Below, piece by piece: positions 9,838 through 20,705 of a stretch of DNA of 64,000 bases (the stretch's first letter is position 1; each line of letters begins with the position of its first letter). The stretch is from the NCBI GenBank assembly GCA_015178975.1, contig WHVD01000002.1:1922001-1986000 (forward strand). The letters are read 5' to 3'. The position numbers and the translations under genes are program-made. The notes beneath the pieces are model-generated. The model searched no databases and was not told the origin of the DNA. It saw only the letters and a program-made list of their open reading frames with translations. The stretch comes from Hysterangium stoloniferum (Eukaryota > Basidiomycota > Agaricomycetes > Hysterangiales > Hysterangiaceae).

Positions 9838-11560
9838 TTACACATCCCACTGTTTCCTATCCAGCCCTAAAATATCGCAGAGTGCACCGTATGGAATAGT
9901 GTGCTCGTCTTGCCCGTGTCCGTGCCCGTGTGCATGTCCGTGTCCGTGTGCATGCTCGTTCCCATGCGCATGTCCGTGTCCAAGTCCGTGTGCATGCGAA
10001 AGTCCTTGTCCTTGTCCCTGCCCCTGCCCCTGCCCCTTCTCAAGCCTAACATCATCATCCGCGGCAGCACCAATACCACCCAGGCCCAAACCACCATACG
10101 TATCATCCACGCGCGCATAGTCCAGCTGTTCATGCGATGCCGTGGTGGCAGGAGCAGGGTATCCCCCCGCGAGACTGTTCATGTTCATATTCATATTGAG
10201 ATTGAAGTTTAGCCCTAGACTAAGACTCAGATTCATGTCCATACTCGGGTGGGCAGGATAGCTTGCTGTCACATCGTCGGTTGTGAGCCAGTTGGATTCC
10301 TCTAAGTTGGTGGGGCATTAGTATGGTGTGTAATGTGTGATTTGAGTGGGAGGGGAGGACGTACCACAAAGGTGAAGGTGGGAGTTTTTCTGGCTTGGTG
10401 ACTCTTGGTCATGTTCTGGGTGTGCTTGCTGTTGGGCTAGGCCGGGCGCGGGCACCGCTGATAGCGGAAAATGTGAGTCGTAAACTGTCACATTGACACA
10501 CACACTGACACCTACAAGGTATATGCAACGATGGCACAGACGTGGCGGCGGACGGCGGTGTGCCCGCATTATTTTGACCCGAGAGCGACGGCTGATGCTG
10601 GAGAGTAGCATTGCTCCTCGACTTGGCTTCCAAAGCTAACCGCATATCGAGATAATCCTGCCATGTATTGCTGGGCGACGTAAACACCAGATGACCTAAC
10701 GCATGATAAACGAAAGCAAAGGATGGCACAGAGTAAAAGAAAAATGATGGCAAAATCACAATAATAACACGGATTGACGCCGCGCCTGCAAAGAATCTTC
10801 GACCAACTTACCGTTACTATCAATCGTAAACACTGGTGCCTCCTCTGGTCTACCATGCTGCGGCGGCGGCTGCTGTCGACTGGACGACGCCTGCGCTTGC
10901 GCTTGCGCCTGTGCTGCTCTGCGTTCCGCCCTCCCAACTGGCCCAAACTCGCTTTTGGACACTCGTGTGATGATCGACGACGCCAAAGGGTCTTTAGATA
11001 GGTCTGAGATTAAGGATGCGGCTCTGGGGTCCTTGGAGCCGATCAGCGCTCCTAATAAGGCTTCTGCATCGTTGAGGCGCTGTTCGAGCGCACTGAGGTA
11101 CCTGTGCGGGTTGGCGGGCGGAGTCGGAATTGGCTGAGAAGATTAGCTTGATAGGCAAAATTGGCTCACCCTTTTGGAGGACCTCTTTTATGGACTGGGG
11201 CTGTTATATACGTTAGGAATCAGCACTGTTGGTGGAAGAAATGACATTTAACAATGGATGTCTTCGATGCTTACCTGTGTAGGTGCAATCTAGGGATGAT
11301 AACGTTAGAGCAACATCACATCATCTGCCTATTGTACTGACCGATCTGAGAGGCGAAACATCCTCGACATCGCCTGTTCATATGCACCTCTGTGTCCTCA
11401 TCGTCCTGTTGTTGAGGTTCACAGCGGATCTTCAATCGTCGACATTCATCACAAGCTGGATAAGTTGGTTCAAGGATGGTGTTCGTGACTCGGATGATAA
11501 GCACCCACCTCTTGGAGTACGTTTTGTGGCCCGAACGCAGGCCTCAGAGGGTGGAGACAT
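9838..11560 (-). CDS. Zn(II)2Cys6 binuclear-cluster transcription factor, eight exons
   Basis: Exons in transcription order are 11521-11560, 11342-11455, 11275-11289, 11170-11200, 10812-11101, 10516-10695, 10365-10457 and 9838-10301. They total 1227 nt, in frame, giving 408 aa. The N-terminus carries CDECRRLKIRC, then a 17-residue acidic loop, then CRGCFASQIDC, giving CX2CX6CX17CX2CX6C. It is followed by the KRGPPKGYLSALEQRL linker/coiled coil typical of fungal regulators. The middle part includes GHLVFTSPSNTWQDYLDM. The C-terminus is low-complexity: (N/L)xM repeats, a GQ run and a His/Gly/Ala-rich tract, ending DRKQWDV. No fungal_trans middle homology region is present, which fits the short length. 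It should bind DNA as a nuclear regulator; its targets are unknown. The last Cys of the cluster is encoded in a 15-nt exon. The loop is longer than the usual 5-12 residues. All splice signals are good. Confidence 0.88.
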
Positions 11561-12478
11561 AACGGTTGACTGAAGAGGAAGAGGGAAAGGAAAACTGACC
11601 TAGAGTCAATGAAAACCCAATTCATACTCTACGTCATACTTGACGCTTTATTACTTCCAAGTTGTATCAAAGCTTAATCTCAGTCCAAGCAATATCTCTC
11701 AGGCATTTCTCAGATACATGCAATTTACTGGTTGTTATGTGACATCTGCTTCAAGACTGGGACATCGCTAAATATTTAAGATGATTTGTATGAGTAAAGG
11801 GGCATCGCGCCTCATTCATACTGACATTCGGAGTAGCCCGTGAACGATTCGGGCCCGTGATAATGCCACGTCCTTACGGAAGCGAGCCTCAAGGTATGCA
11901 AACCCTCAAAACAGCACCTTCCTTTAAAGTTATTTGGATCTATGTCTTAATTAGTTCCCTTACGACCCGCCCCTCAATTCTCAAAGAATTTTTGCTACGA
12001 TTGGCAATCGTCCTACCGTCAATCCAAGTACCTCGCCGATCAGATAATTACCGTGAACCTCGGGCATGGTCAGTATCTCCGGTGTTGGCGAACATTTGAT
12101 TTGGCAATGAGCAACGAACCGGGTTCGTCTGAGAAGAACTCGATTTGAATTTGGGGTGCATAACGGTCACGTTGCAGGTACGACGTCAAAGTTTAAACGT
12201 AGGAATTGGACTTGGAATCGGACTCTGATAGATATTCAAGTGATGCTTATAGAGACATACTGAATATGTACAACGATCAATGTACGGCCACCTCTTCACT
12301 CTCTACTCCTCATGTTGGCTAATTTATTACACGCCACCCTGGGCAATATATGTAATTATATCTCCCCCAAACCGAAGCTAACAAAGTACTTGGAGTGCTC
12401 AAACTTTAGTGAAATTTAGATACAGCTATTCAAGTATAAATACAAGGCCTTTTAGCATGCTTGTCCCCACAATTCACT
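11561..12478. other. Promoter side of the zinc-cluster gene and transition into repeats; no gene seen
   Basis: The DNA becomes AT-richer to the right and contains only short frames. TATAAATACA at about 12436 lies just upstream of the Tc1 transposase start at 12479 and may belong to that element. Confidence 0.4.
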
Positions 12479-14024
12479 ATGCACACTATTCTCCCTGCTA
12501 TTCATGAACACATCATTACTCTGCCCCCCTCTAATGTCTTTGGGCACTCTATTCATCAGACCACTGGTGTTAGTATTGGAACTATCTCAAAAATGCACTC
12601 TAAATACTGTCCTGAGGCTTTCAAGTCCTCTGGTGGTCATCCAACTAAGCTTACATCTGCTGATATCAGCTATGCTAAGCATCTCATTTGCAGGCAGAAA
12701 TCTGATAATGCAGTGCAAGTTACCAAGTCTCTTCAGGATGTCACAAATAAGTCCCTCTCCTCCCAAACTGTTTGTCATGTCTTACACAAGGCTGGCCTAA
12801 AACCTGTGGTGAAGAAGAAGTGCTCTCTTCTGAGATGATCTCACAGGAGGGAGAGGCTACAGTGGGCAAAAGAGACATCAGAAGTACACTCTGGAAGACT
12901 GGAAGAGAGTTGTATTCTCTTATGGGACCAAAATATCATCTTGGGTCAGATAGAAGGAAGTGGGTGGTGGGTGTAGAAAAGGGTGGTGGGAGGGGTTGAC
13001 TGATAGGCAGGTGGAGGGAACATTGAAGTTTGGTGGTGGTAGTGTGATGATGTGGGGCTGCATACTTTGGGAAGACATTGGATATGCCACTAGAATTGAA
13101 GGGAAGATGGATTCACAGCTTTACTGCTCCATCTTGGAGGATGAACTTTAGCAATCCTTTGAGTTTTACAAAAAAACTCTATCTGATATCATCTTCTAGC
13201 AGGATAATGATCCAAAGCATACTAGCAAACTAGCTCAAAAGTGGTTTGATGACCATGACTACACTGTTATTAAATGGCCAGCACAGTCTCCAGATCTAAA
13301 CCCTTGAAAAGGAGGCTAGCTGACTATGAAATACTGTCAGGGGACAATCTCAAGTTTTCTAAATTCATCCCTGACCTTCCTTAATATAGTCTCATAAGTC
13401 AAGGATAAGAGTACTTTGTTTTCATCACATTTTCAAACTCAGCTGCACCTTTAGTTAGTCACTCGCTAGCTGAGGATTCCTTAGACTTTTCTCTTCGGAT
13501 TCCCTCTGCTAGGTAAGTAATAATGTACATTGTATGTATATAATAGATAGGTATAAAACTTACTTCGGATTCCCTCTGCTAGTGCCCCAACTCAGTCATA
13601 GTGCAAGTCAGTGTGGTCTAGAGAGTCGCCCTTACAAATACCACTTAGTGAAGTGGAGGAGCTTTGGGAGCACTGTCAAGTGGAATGGGAAAAAATACCA
13701 AAGGAGGTGAGTCAGAACTTGATAGAGAGTATGCCTAGAAGAGTAGAAGCTGTAATTAAGGCCAAGGGAGGGTATACCAAGTACTAGTTTAGTATATAGG
13801 GTTTATAAAATACAGGCAACAAAACTGTTTGGATGTACAAGCTTCATTAATCCTATTATTACATCACCATAAATGGACATATGACATCATGGTTATGTAA
13901 TCAACATCTAGTGATATTAGAGCATCTATCATAATTTATGCAGAATTTTTAGAATTTATTTTGGGCTAATGCTAAAGGATCTTTTCAAAACAAAGAAACA
14001 TCCAAATGGTTTTGTTGCCTACTG
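12479..14024 (+). mobile_element. Tc1/mariner element, decayed copy with right TIR
   Basis: A transposase N-terminus starts at 12479 (MHTILPAIHEHI), with a helix-turn-helix region containing SSGGHPTKL and GLKPVVKKK. The reading frame is then lost near 12830. It resumes with TLKFGGGSVMMWGCILWEDIG around 13020-13080, and has lost DNA again before the DDE glutamate region. The 3' end, MPRRVEAVIKAKGGYTKY, is at about 13730-13785. A solo LTR interrupts it at 13335-13636. The right terminal repeat is 13813-14024, with CAACAAAAC...GTTTTGTTG at its two ends, followed by TA. I cannot find a matching left repeat. The copy has several frameshifts and stops and is not functional. Confidence 0.8.
13335..13636 (+). 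mobile_element. Solo LTR (302 bp) nested in the Tc1 copy
   Basis: The sequence runs from TGTCAGGGG to GCCCTTACA and is flanked by AATAC on both sides (13330-13334 and 13637-13641), a 5-bp target-site duplication. It contains a duplicated TTCGGATTCCCTCTGCTAG. The family is not assigned. A related 3' piece, ending GGCCCTTACA, lies at about 14040-14101. Confidence 0.75.
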
Positions 14025-14094
14025 TATCTACATAATACACTTTGGATATCCCTCTGCTAGCCTTGTGTAAGTACCATAGGCCCTGTTGAGGTGG

Positions 14095-14610
14095 CCCTTA
14101 CAGTATCCCAGAGAAACATCATGACTTTATGGATCTTTTCAGTAAGCAAAAAGCTGACTGGCTTGCACTCCAAAGACTATACAATCTCAAAATTGACATT
14201 AAAAATGCTGCCACATGAAGGTGGCTCAATATTCTCAGTGTTCTTGGGAATTTTGTAGTAAGTGCTACTGCCCACTACAATCATTATCACCTATAATTAT
14301 AACAGTGTCTGTGACAAGCACCAGTTTTGCAGAAAGTTTAAGGTGGTCCCCAAGTTATGTACTGTTTCATTTTGTTTTAGTTATAGAGGGAGATATGTAG
14401 TAAAGCAGCTTCCAAGTCTTTTCAAGAGAGCTTGAAAAATCATGAAATGTTACAAGTGGTGACGGTATGAAGAAGTCACATTTATCTCTTAGATATTACC
14501 AACTTCCCATGAGCCTGAGATTCAACTAGCATGACCACCCTGGTATAGCATCAGATAGAGCACAGTCATTTTCAAATTGTACTGATTCATATATTAGTAT
14601 GCTGTCAGCA
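14095..14610 (+). mobile_element. Short degraded Gypsy pol pieces
   Basis: A frame at 14110-14200 reads FMDLFSKQKAD, matching the segment before reverse transcriptase in elements A and B of this window. Further scraps to about 14560 look like decayed retroelement DNA. They are broken fossils with no LTR of their own recognised. Confidence 0.45.
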
Positions 14611-15449
14611 TGTTACGACCGGACAAATCCCGCTGGACTCCGGGCACTAACTCGTACGCCCCCACGCGCTACAAGCACCAATTGTCTGTTTATAGGATTT
14701 CCCGCCCGGACTCTGTTATGTCAAGACTCGTTACGTTCGACCTCATTACGACACATATCAGTCACCGGACTTCCCCCGGACTCCATCTCTGTCTATGTCC
14801 GTCTTCGTCCCACGCATCGGTCACCAGAACCCGCTCAGAATCCCGTCACCGCTCTAATCGAGCCCCGTTCCCGTTTTAGTCAAATGACCTGTCACGATTT
14901 AGGACTCCGCTCCCGCTCCATTTCCCGTTATGGGTTATGCTTTGTCACGATTCGGACTCCGCTCCGTTCCGTTCCGTTCCTAACACCAATTTGGTGTTTA
15001 CTATTCCCGTTTCATGTTTTGTTAGTTTCATTTCGCCATTACTGGATTTGGTATGTCATTCACTCCATGGTCTATATAAACTGGCAGATGTTGTACATAC
15101 AATCCAGTCAGAAAATTAGCTTAGATTCCCCCCAGTAATCTAATAATATTTTCCGCTCTAAAACCTTACTCGATTCACATCGCTCGCACTAGTCGGAGCC
15201 CACGGGCTCCGGCACATCTATCTCTCTCAACCGACTCGACTCACGACCCACGACCTCCGACTTACGACCCACGACCCGACTTACGACCTACGACCCACGA
15301 ACCCCGCCCGGACTCCCCGGGATCCCCGTCCGTCCGTTTGAAATTGGACAACACGATCTAGCGAGGGCGCAGCCTATAAGCTGAAGCCAAGTCCTACCGG
15401 ATATCCCGCGGGTTTCTCCGGAAACCCGGCCTGTGTGTGTATCCTAACA
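14611..15449 (+). repeat. 5' LTR of element A
   Basis: It begins TGTTACGACC and ends ATCCTAACA. It holds a TATATAA box at 15073 and the LTR block TAAGCTGAAGCCAAGTCC at about 15377. It matches the LTR at 22727-23664 more closely than the nested one at 21874-22694. Confidence 0.9.
15073..15079 (+). promoter_or_regulatory. TATA box of the element A LTR
   Basis: TATATAA is followed about 25-45 bases later by the TACATACAATCCAGTCAG stretch, which recurs at the same spacing in the other family A LTRs (near 22336, 23284 and 35425). Similar arrangements occur in the LTRs at 47335 and 50408. It probably sets the start of the genomic transcript. Confidence 0.55.
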
Positions 15450-15485
15450 GTATTTTCTGACTAATACTCGCAGATTGTTTTCATT

Positions 15486-16778
15486 ATGCCACCAAGAAGA
15501 AGTACACGCGCACAGTCATCAATACCTGGACCGTCGACTCTTCATTCCCCGTTAACTCTGTATACCAGTCAGACGCTTGCGAACCAGTCGGAACCCATGG
15601 AAGAAGCCCGCATGGAAGAAGTCCCGGAAGACCTGGACGAATCCGAGCGCGAGGACGATTCCGTGGCCCCCGACAAGGGCAAAGGTGTCGAAATCCCTCC
15701 TGAAAATCCTCCGCCTTTTCAACGACCGCACACGAGGGATCCTACTTCTGAGTTTTTAGCAGGTACTATAGATAAATTCATGACGCACCTGCTAGAAGAA
15801 CGAAAAAGAAAGGAACAAGAACCTCCACGGTCAAAAGTCAATGCTCCGGAACCCTTCACGGGTTCCAACCCAAACAAACTCTCTACTTTCCTCATGCAAT
15901 GTCGCTTCAACTTCCGTGATCGTGCCGCTGCATTCTCCACGGACTCCCGAAAAGTCAACTACGCACTTTTATATTTGTCGGGATCCGCGTTGAAATGGTT
16001 CGAACCGGCTTTTAGCGGGATTACCGAGGAAGAGCCGCTCTGGCTTGAAAATTGGGAAGCTTTTGTTGAGGAGCTTGAAACCAACTTCGGCCCGTATGAC
16101 CCGACAGGAGAAGCCGAGAATAGTCTCACAAATCTTCGTATGAAGGACACGCAGCGCATCATGGACTACATCGTCCAATTCAATAATCTTGCAGCTTGTT
16201 GTCAGTGGGGCGATCCCGCTCTCCGCCACCAATTCTACGCCGGTCTGCCGTCCCGCCTTAAAGACGAAGTCTCAAAAGGAGAAGATGGCAAGCCAAAAAC
16301 CCTGTCCCGTATGCGCCTCAAAGCTCAAAACACGGACGCACGTTATTGGGAACGTCGCGCGGAAGTTGCCCGCGAGACATCCACGGACAAAGTAAACAAG
16401 TCCAAGGATAAAAACAATAACAACAATTCGTCAACCAGCAACCAGAACTCCACGCAATCCGACAAGAAGAACGATAAAAAGTCTTCAAACAACAACAACA
16501 ACAATAAGGACAATAAGGACAACAACAAGGGTCAACAGTCCGGCAAGCAAGCCGGAAAACCCGACCTCTCAGGCAAACTCGGACCTGATGGCAAATTGAC
16601 TCCACAAGAAAGACAATGTCGTATGGACAACAACCTCTGTCTCTTGTGCGGGAAACCCGGTCATCGAGTCCCGGAATGTCTGCTGGCAAAAGCAAACTCT
16701 TCAAAGGGTCGATCAGCCAAGGCCTCCACGGAAACCCCGTCGAAGGATAAACCGGCTGCCGATTCGAAAAAAGAGTAA
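15486..16778 (+). CDS. gag of element A
   Basis: The frame is open for 430 codons from an ATG 37 bases after the LTR. An acidic N-terminus is followed by the retrotransposon gag core (VNAPEPFTGSNPNKLSTFL; ALKWFEPAFSG; the DPTGEAENSLTNL region). A long Asn/Lys-rich linker follows, and then a zinc knuckle CLLCGKPGHRVPEC (CX2CX4HX4C) near the C-terminus. This is the usual chromovirus gag layout, and the frame shows no break. Confidence 0.88.
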   Translation: MPPRRSTRAQSSIPGPSTLHSPLTLYTSQTLANQSEPMEEARMEEVPEDLDESEREDDSVAPDKGKGVEIPPENPPPFQRPHTRDPTSEFLAGTIDKFMTHLLEERKRKEQEPPRSKVNAPEPFTGSNPNKLSTFLMQCRFNFRDRAAAFSTDSRKVNYALLYLSGSALKWFEPAFSGITEEEPLWLENWEAFVEELETNFGPYDPTGEAENSLTNLRMKDTQRIMDYIVQFNNLAACCQWGDPALRHQFYAGLPSRLKDEVSKGEDGKPKTLSRMRLKAQNTDARYWERRAEVARETSTDKVNKSKDKNNNNNSSTSNQNSTQSDKKNDKKSSNNNNNNKDNKDNNKGQQSGKQAGKPDLSGKLGPDGKLTPQERQCRMDNNLCLLCGKPGHRVPECLLAKANSSKGRSAKASTETPSKDKPAADSKKE

Positions 16779-16894
16779 GCAACCCTGCGGACTCCGCGCG
16801 GGTTAGGGGTTGCGTTGCCTCTCCGCACATTCAAGAGTTCACTCGCCTCAACGCATCCGCTCTTTCACATTCTGATTCATTTTTCGTTAAACTT

Positions 16895-19800
16895 ATGTCT
16901 AATATGATCCCGAAATTCGTTTTTTCAGCTCTCATAGATTCCGGCTCGACTCATTGTTTTTTAGATACAAAATTCACGCAAAAAAATTCTTTGTCAACTT
17001 ATTCGATAAATCCCGTCGCTCTCCGCCTCTTCGATGGCACAAGTAATTCGGTTGTTACCCAAGCTTGTGATTTACCCATCAATTTCCCTTGTGGAACATC
17101 TCAATTGGTCACTTTCTATGCGACCCAGTTAGACTCAAGTTGCTCGGTGGTCCTAGGACATAACTGGCTTACCCGCTACAATCCATTGATTGACTGGATA
17201 GCTAACAGTATAACATTCCGGACTCCCGCGGCGACCGAGGAAACTGCGCCTGTCTCGGCCTCCACGGCACCCATGGCCTTCCCGGCACCTGCAGTCTCGA
17301 GGACTCCTGTGATCCCTACAGCACCTATAGCTTCCCCAGAACCCACGGCACCTCCATCCATTTCTCTGATTAATGCTGCAGCTTTTATTAGGGCTTCAAA
17401 AATGGATGGGTCCCAGGCATTCACTATCACCTTAAAAATTGATGAAGCAACTGGACGTTTTTCAACCCCGGTATCTGAATCCGAGCAAGCCGCTGACCTA
17501 GAAGGCGTCCCGGAGAAATATCATGACTTCGCGGATGTTTTTAGCAAGCGAAAAGCTGACCGGCTTCCACCTCACAGAGAATACGACTTAAAAATCGATC
17601 TTGAAGATGGCGCCCAGCCACCCCTAGGACATATTTACCCGCTTTCATCCACGGAACTATCCGCAATCCGTGATTTCCTGGATGAACATTTGTCCATAGG
17701 CTTTATTTGACCCTCAAAGTCTCCTTTTGGAGCACCTGCTCTGTTTGTCAGAAAGAAGGATGGATCCCTTCGACTATGTGTTGATTTTAGAGGACTCAAT
17801 GCTGTCACCAAAAAGGATAAATATCCACTCCCACTTATATCTGACCTGCTCGATGCTCCACGGAATGCCCGGATTTACACCAAAATAGATCTCAAGCATG
17901 CCTATCATTTGGTCCGGATCGCTGCGGGTGACGAATGGAAAACCACTTTTAGAACCCGTTATGGGGCCTTTGAGTGGTTGGTGATCCCCTTTGGTCTCAC
18001 CAATGCTCCTTCTGTTTTTCAGTGTTTTATCAATGACATTTTCTCCGACATGCAGATGTATGCGTCATTGTTTACTTGGACAACATTCTTATCTACTCTG
18101 AGAATCCCGCGGAACACGACAAACAAGTCCGTGAAGTTCTCCGGAGACTCAGACAACATGGTTTATTCGCAAATGGTAAAAAATGTACTTTTGACACGGA
18201 CTCTGTGGAATACCTAGGTTTCATGATGGAACCCGATGGACTCCGCATGGACGAAACTAAAGTGCAAGTCATCAAAGATTGGCCCGAACCCCGAAAAGTT
18301 AAAGATATACAATCCTTCCTCGGCTTTGCCAATTTTTACAGACGTTTTATCCGTGGATATTCCGACATCACGGTACCCCTTACCCGTCTTACGCGTAAGG
18401 GTACTCCGTGGAACTTTAATGATAAGTGTCAAAAAGCTTTCAATCTTTTAAAAAATTCTTTTTCTACAGCTCCTATTCTGTTGCATTGGAAACCAGACTT
18501 CCCACTCATTGTTGAAACGGATGCCTCAGACTACTTGGAGCCATTCTGTGTATCCAGGACTCTGACGGAGAAGTCCACCCCATGGCTTTTCTGTCCCGGA
18601 CTTTTACCGGAGCAGAGCTCAACTACGACGTTCATGATAAAGAACTTCTGGCAATCTTTTCAGCTTTCAAAGTGTGGCAACACTATTTGGAAGGTTCAGG
18701 AGCTCCTATTGACGTTGTAACAGATCACAAAAACCTGGAATACTTTTCTACCAAAAAACTCTTGACCCGCCGGCAGGCCCGCTGGTCTGAATATCTCTCC
18801 GCCTTCAACATGATTATCCATTTTCGACCCGGCCGTCTCGGCGGCAAACCCGACGCTTTAACTAGACGATGGGACGTCTATCCTAAAGAGGGGAGCAATG
18901 ACTATGCAACGGTAAATCCGCACAACCTGAAACCTATTTTCACGAATCAACAACTTACCGCATCGGTCCGCGCAACTTTCCTCGTCAATCCCATTGTCCG
19001 TGGAATTATCATTATGGATATCGAGAAGTTACATCAAGATATTCTATCGGCAATTCCGCTAGACCCAGTTACTAAAGCTCATCTGGACAATCCCGTGGAC
19101 CCTGAGCAACCTCGGTGGTCTCTTGATCAACATGGTTTCATTAGACTTGACGATCGTATCTATGTACCGGACTCCGACGGCCTCCGCCTCAGGATCCTTC
19201 AATACAAACATGATCATCCACTCTCAGGACATTTCGGGTACAACAAAACTCTATCATTAATAAGAAGAGAATATACTTGGCCCGGACTCCGTGGATTCGT
19301 TAAGCACTATTGTAAATCTTGCACTACTTGTCCCCACTCGAAATCTCAGCGACACAAGCCATACGGCCTTTTGAAACAACTCCCGGTACCGGAACACCCA
19401 TGGAATTCTATATCTATGGATTTCATTGAACACCTACCGGATTCCGAAGGCTTTTCTGCTATTCTAGTTGTTGTTGACAGATTCTCAAAACAAGGTATAT
19501 TCATCCCTACTTATGATACAATTACGTCCGTGCAGTTAGCGGAACTTTTCATTATCCACGTATTTTCCAAGCACGGAGTTCCGTCCCACGTGACTTCTGA
19601 TAGAGGATCAGAGTTCGTGTCTCACTTCTTTAGATCCCTTGGAAAATCCTTGGACATGACATTACATTTCACGTCCGGACATCACCCAGAAGGTGACGGA
19701 CAAACCGAACGCGTCAACCAGACATTGGAACAATACCTCCGCGTATATTGCAACTATCAACAGGACAATTGGAAAACCTTGTTACCACTTGCAGAGTTTG

Positions 19801-20498
19801 CTTACAACAATGCACCCTCGGCCACTACTGGCGTTTCCCCGTTCTTTGCAAATAAAGGATATAATCCAAACATTACAGTACATCCAGAACGAAATCTCAC
19901 CTCTGTTTGTGCTCAAGAGTTCACCACGGACCTCCACGAGCTCCACGAGGAACTCCGGACTGCAATATTGTCCGCCCAAGAGCAATACCAACATTCAGCG
20001 GACAAACACCGGATCCCACCACCAAACTTCAAGATTGGCGACCGTGTTTATGTCAAAGCTCAATTCTTCCGGACTACCCGTCCATCAAAGAAGCTTGCTG
20101 AAAAATATTTAGGTCCCTTTGAAATTATCGCACAAGTAGGTTCAATTTCTTGGACTCTACGGCTTCCAGATAGCATGCGCGCGGTACACCCAGTATTTCA
20201 TGTCTCTATGCTAGAACCTTGTACTGCTAACACTATCCCGGATCGCGTGCAATCTCCGCCTCCTCCTGTCATCATTGACGGAGAACCCGAGTTTGAAATC
20301 TCACAGATTTTAGATTCAAAAATAGACAAGCGTCGACGCACTTGTAAACTGCTTTACTTGGTCAAGTGGGCGGGTTACGAGGGCACCGATGAAGAAACCT
20401 CATGGATTTTGGCCACGGAACTCGGTAATGCTACGGAAATCGTTACTGACTTTCATACAGCTTACCCACTCAAACCTGGACCATTATCGTCTCTCTGA
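16895..20498 (+). pseudogene. pol region of element A: protease, RT, RNase H, integrase, chromodomain
   Basis: The parts follow in chromovirus order. They are an aspartic protease (FSALIDSGSTHCFLDTKF at about 16920), reverse transcriptase (about 17600-18350), RNase H (about 18500-18900), integrase with an H2C2 zinc region (about 19200-19350) and catalytic core (about 19400-19850), and a C-terminal chromodomain (LLYLVKWAGYEGTDEETSW at about 20350-20410). The gag-to-protease gap suggests separate gag and pol frames. As a fossil it has about two or three breaks. Confidence 0.85.
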
Positions 20499-20705
20499 CC
20501 ACACTCCGCGGACCCCGTGTTACATTTGGACTCATTTTCACTATTCCCTGTCACCCTATGTCTCTCTTTGCTTTTACAGGTTCTGACATGTCAAGTCAAG
20601 TCTTTTGAGCGGACTCTCCACGGACTTTGGCTTTGACTTTTATTTTTATGTTTTCTTTCACGCTTTACTTTTATGATTCAATTACTTTTATTCTATACTA
20701 CTTTT

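Noticed and set aside
16318-16830. Cys-rich minus-strand frame opposite the gag of element A
   Set aside because: The Cys and Leu runs are the complement of the gag Asn/Lys repeats and zinc knuckle; no splice sites or motif are present.
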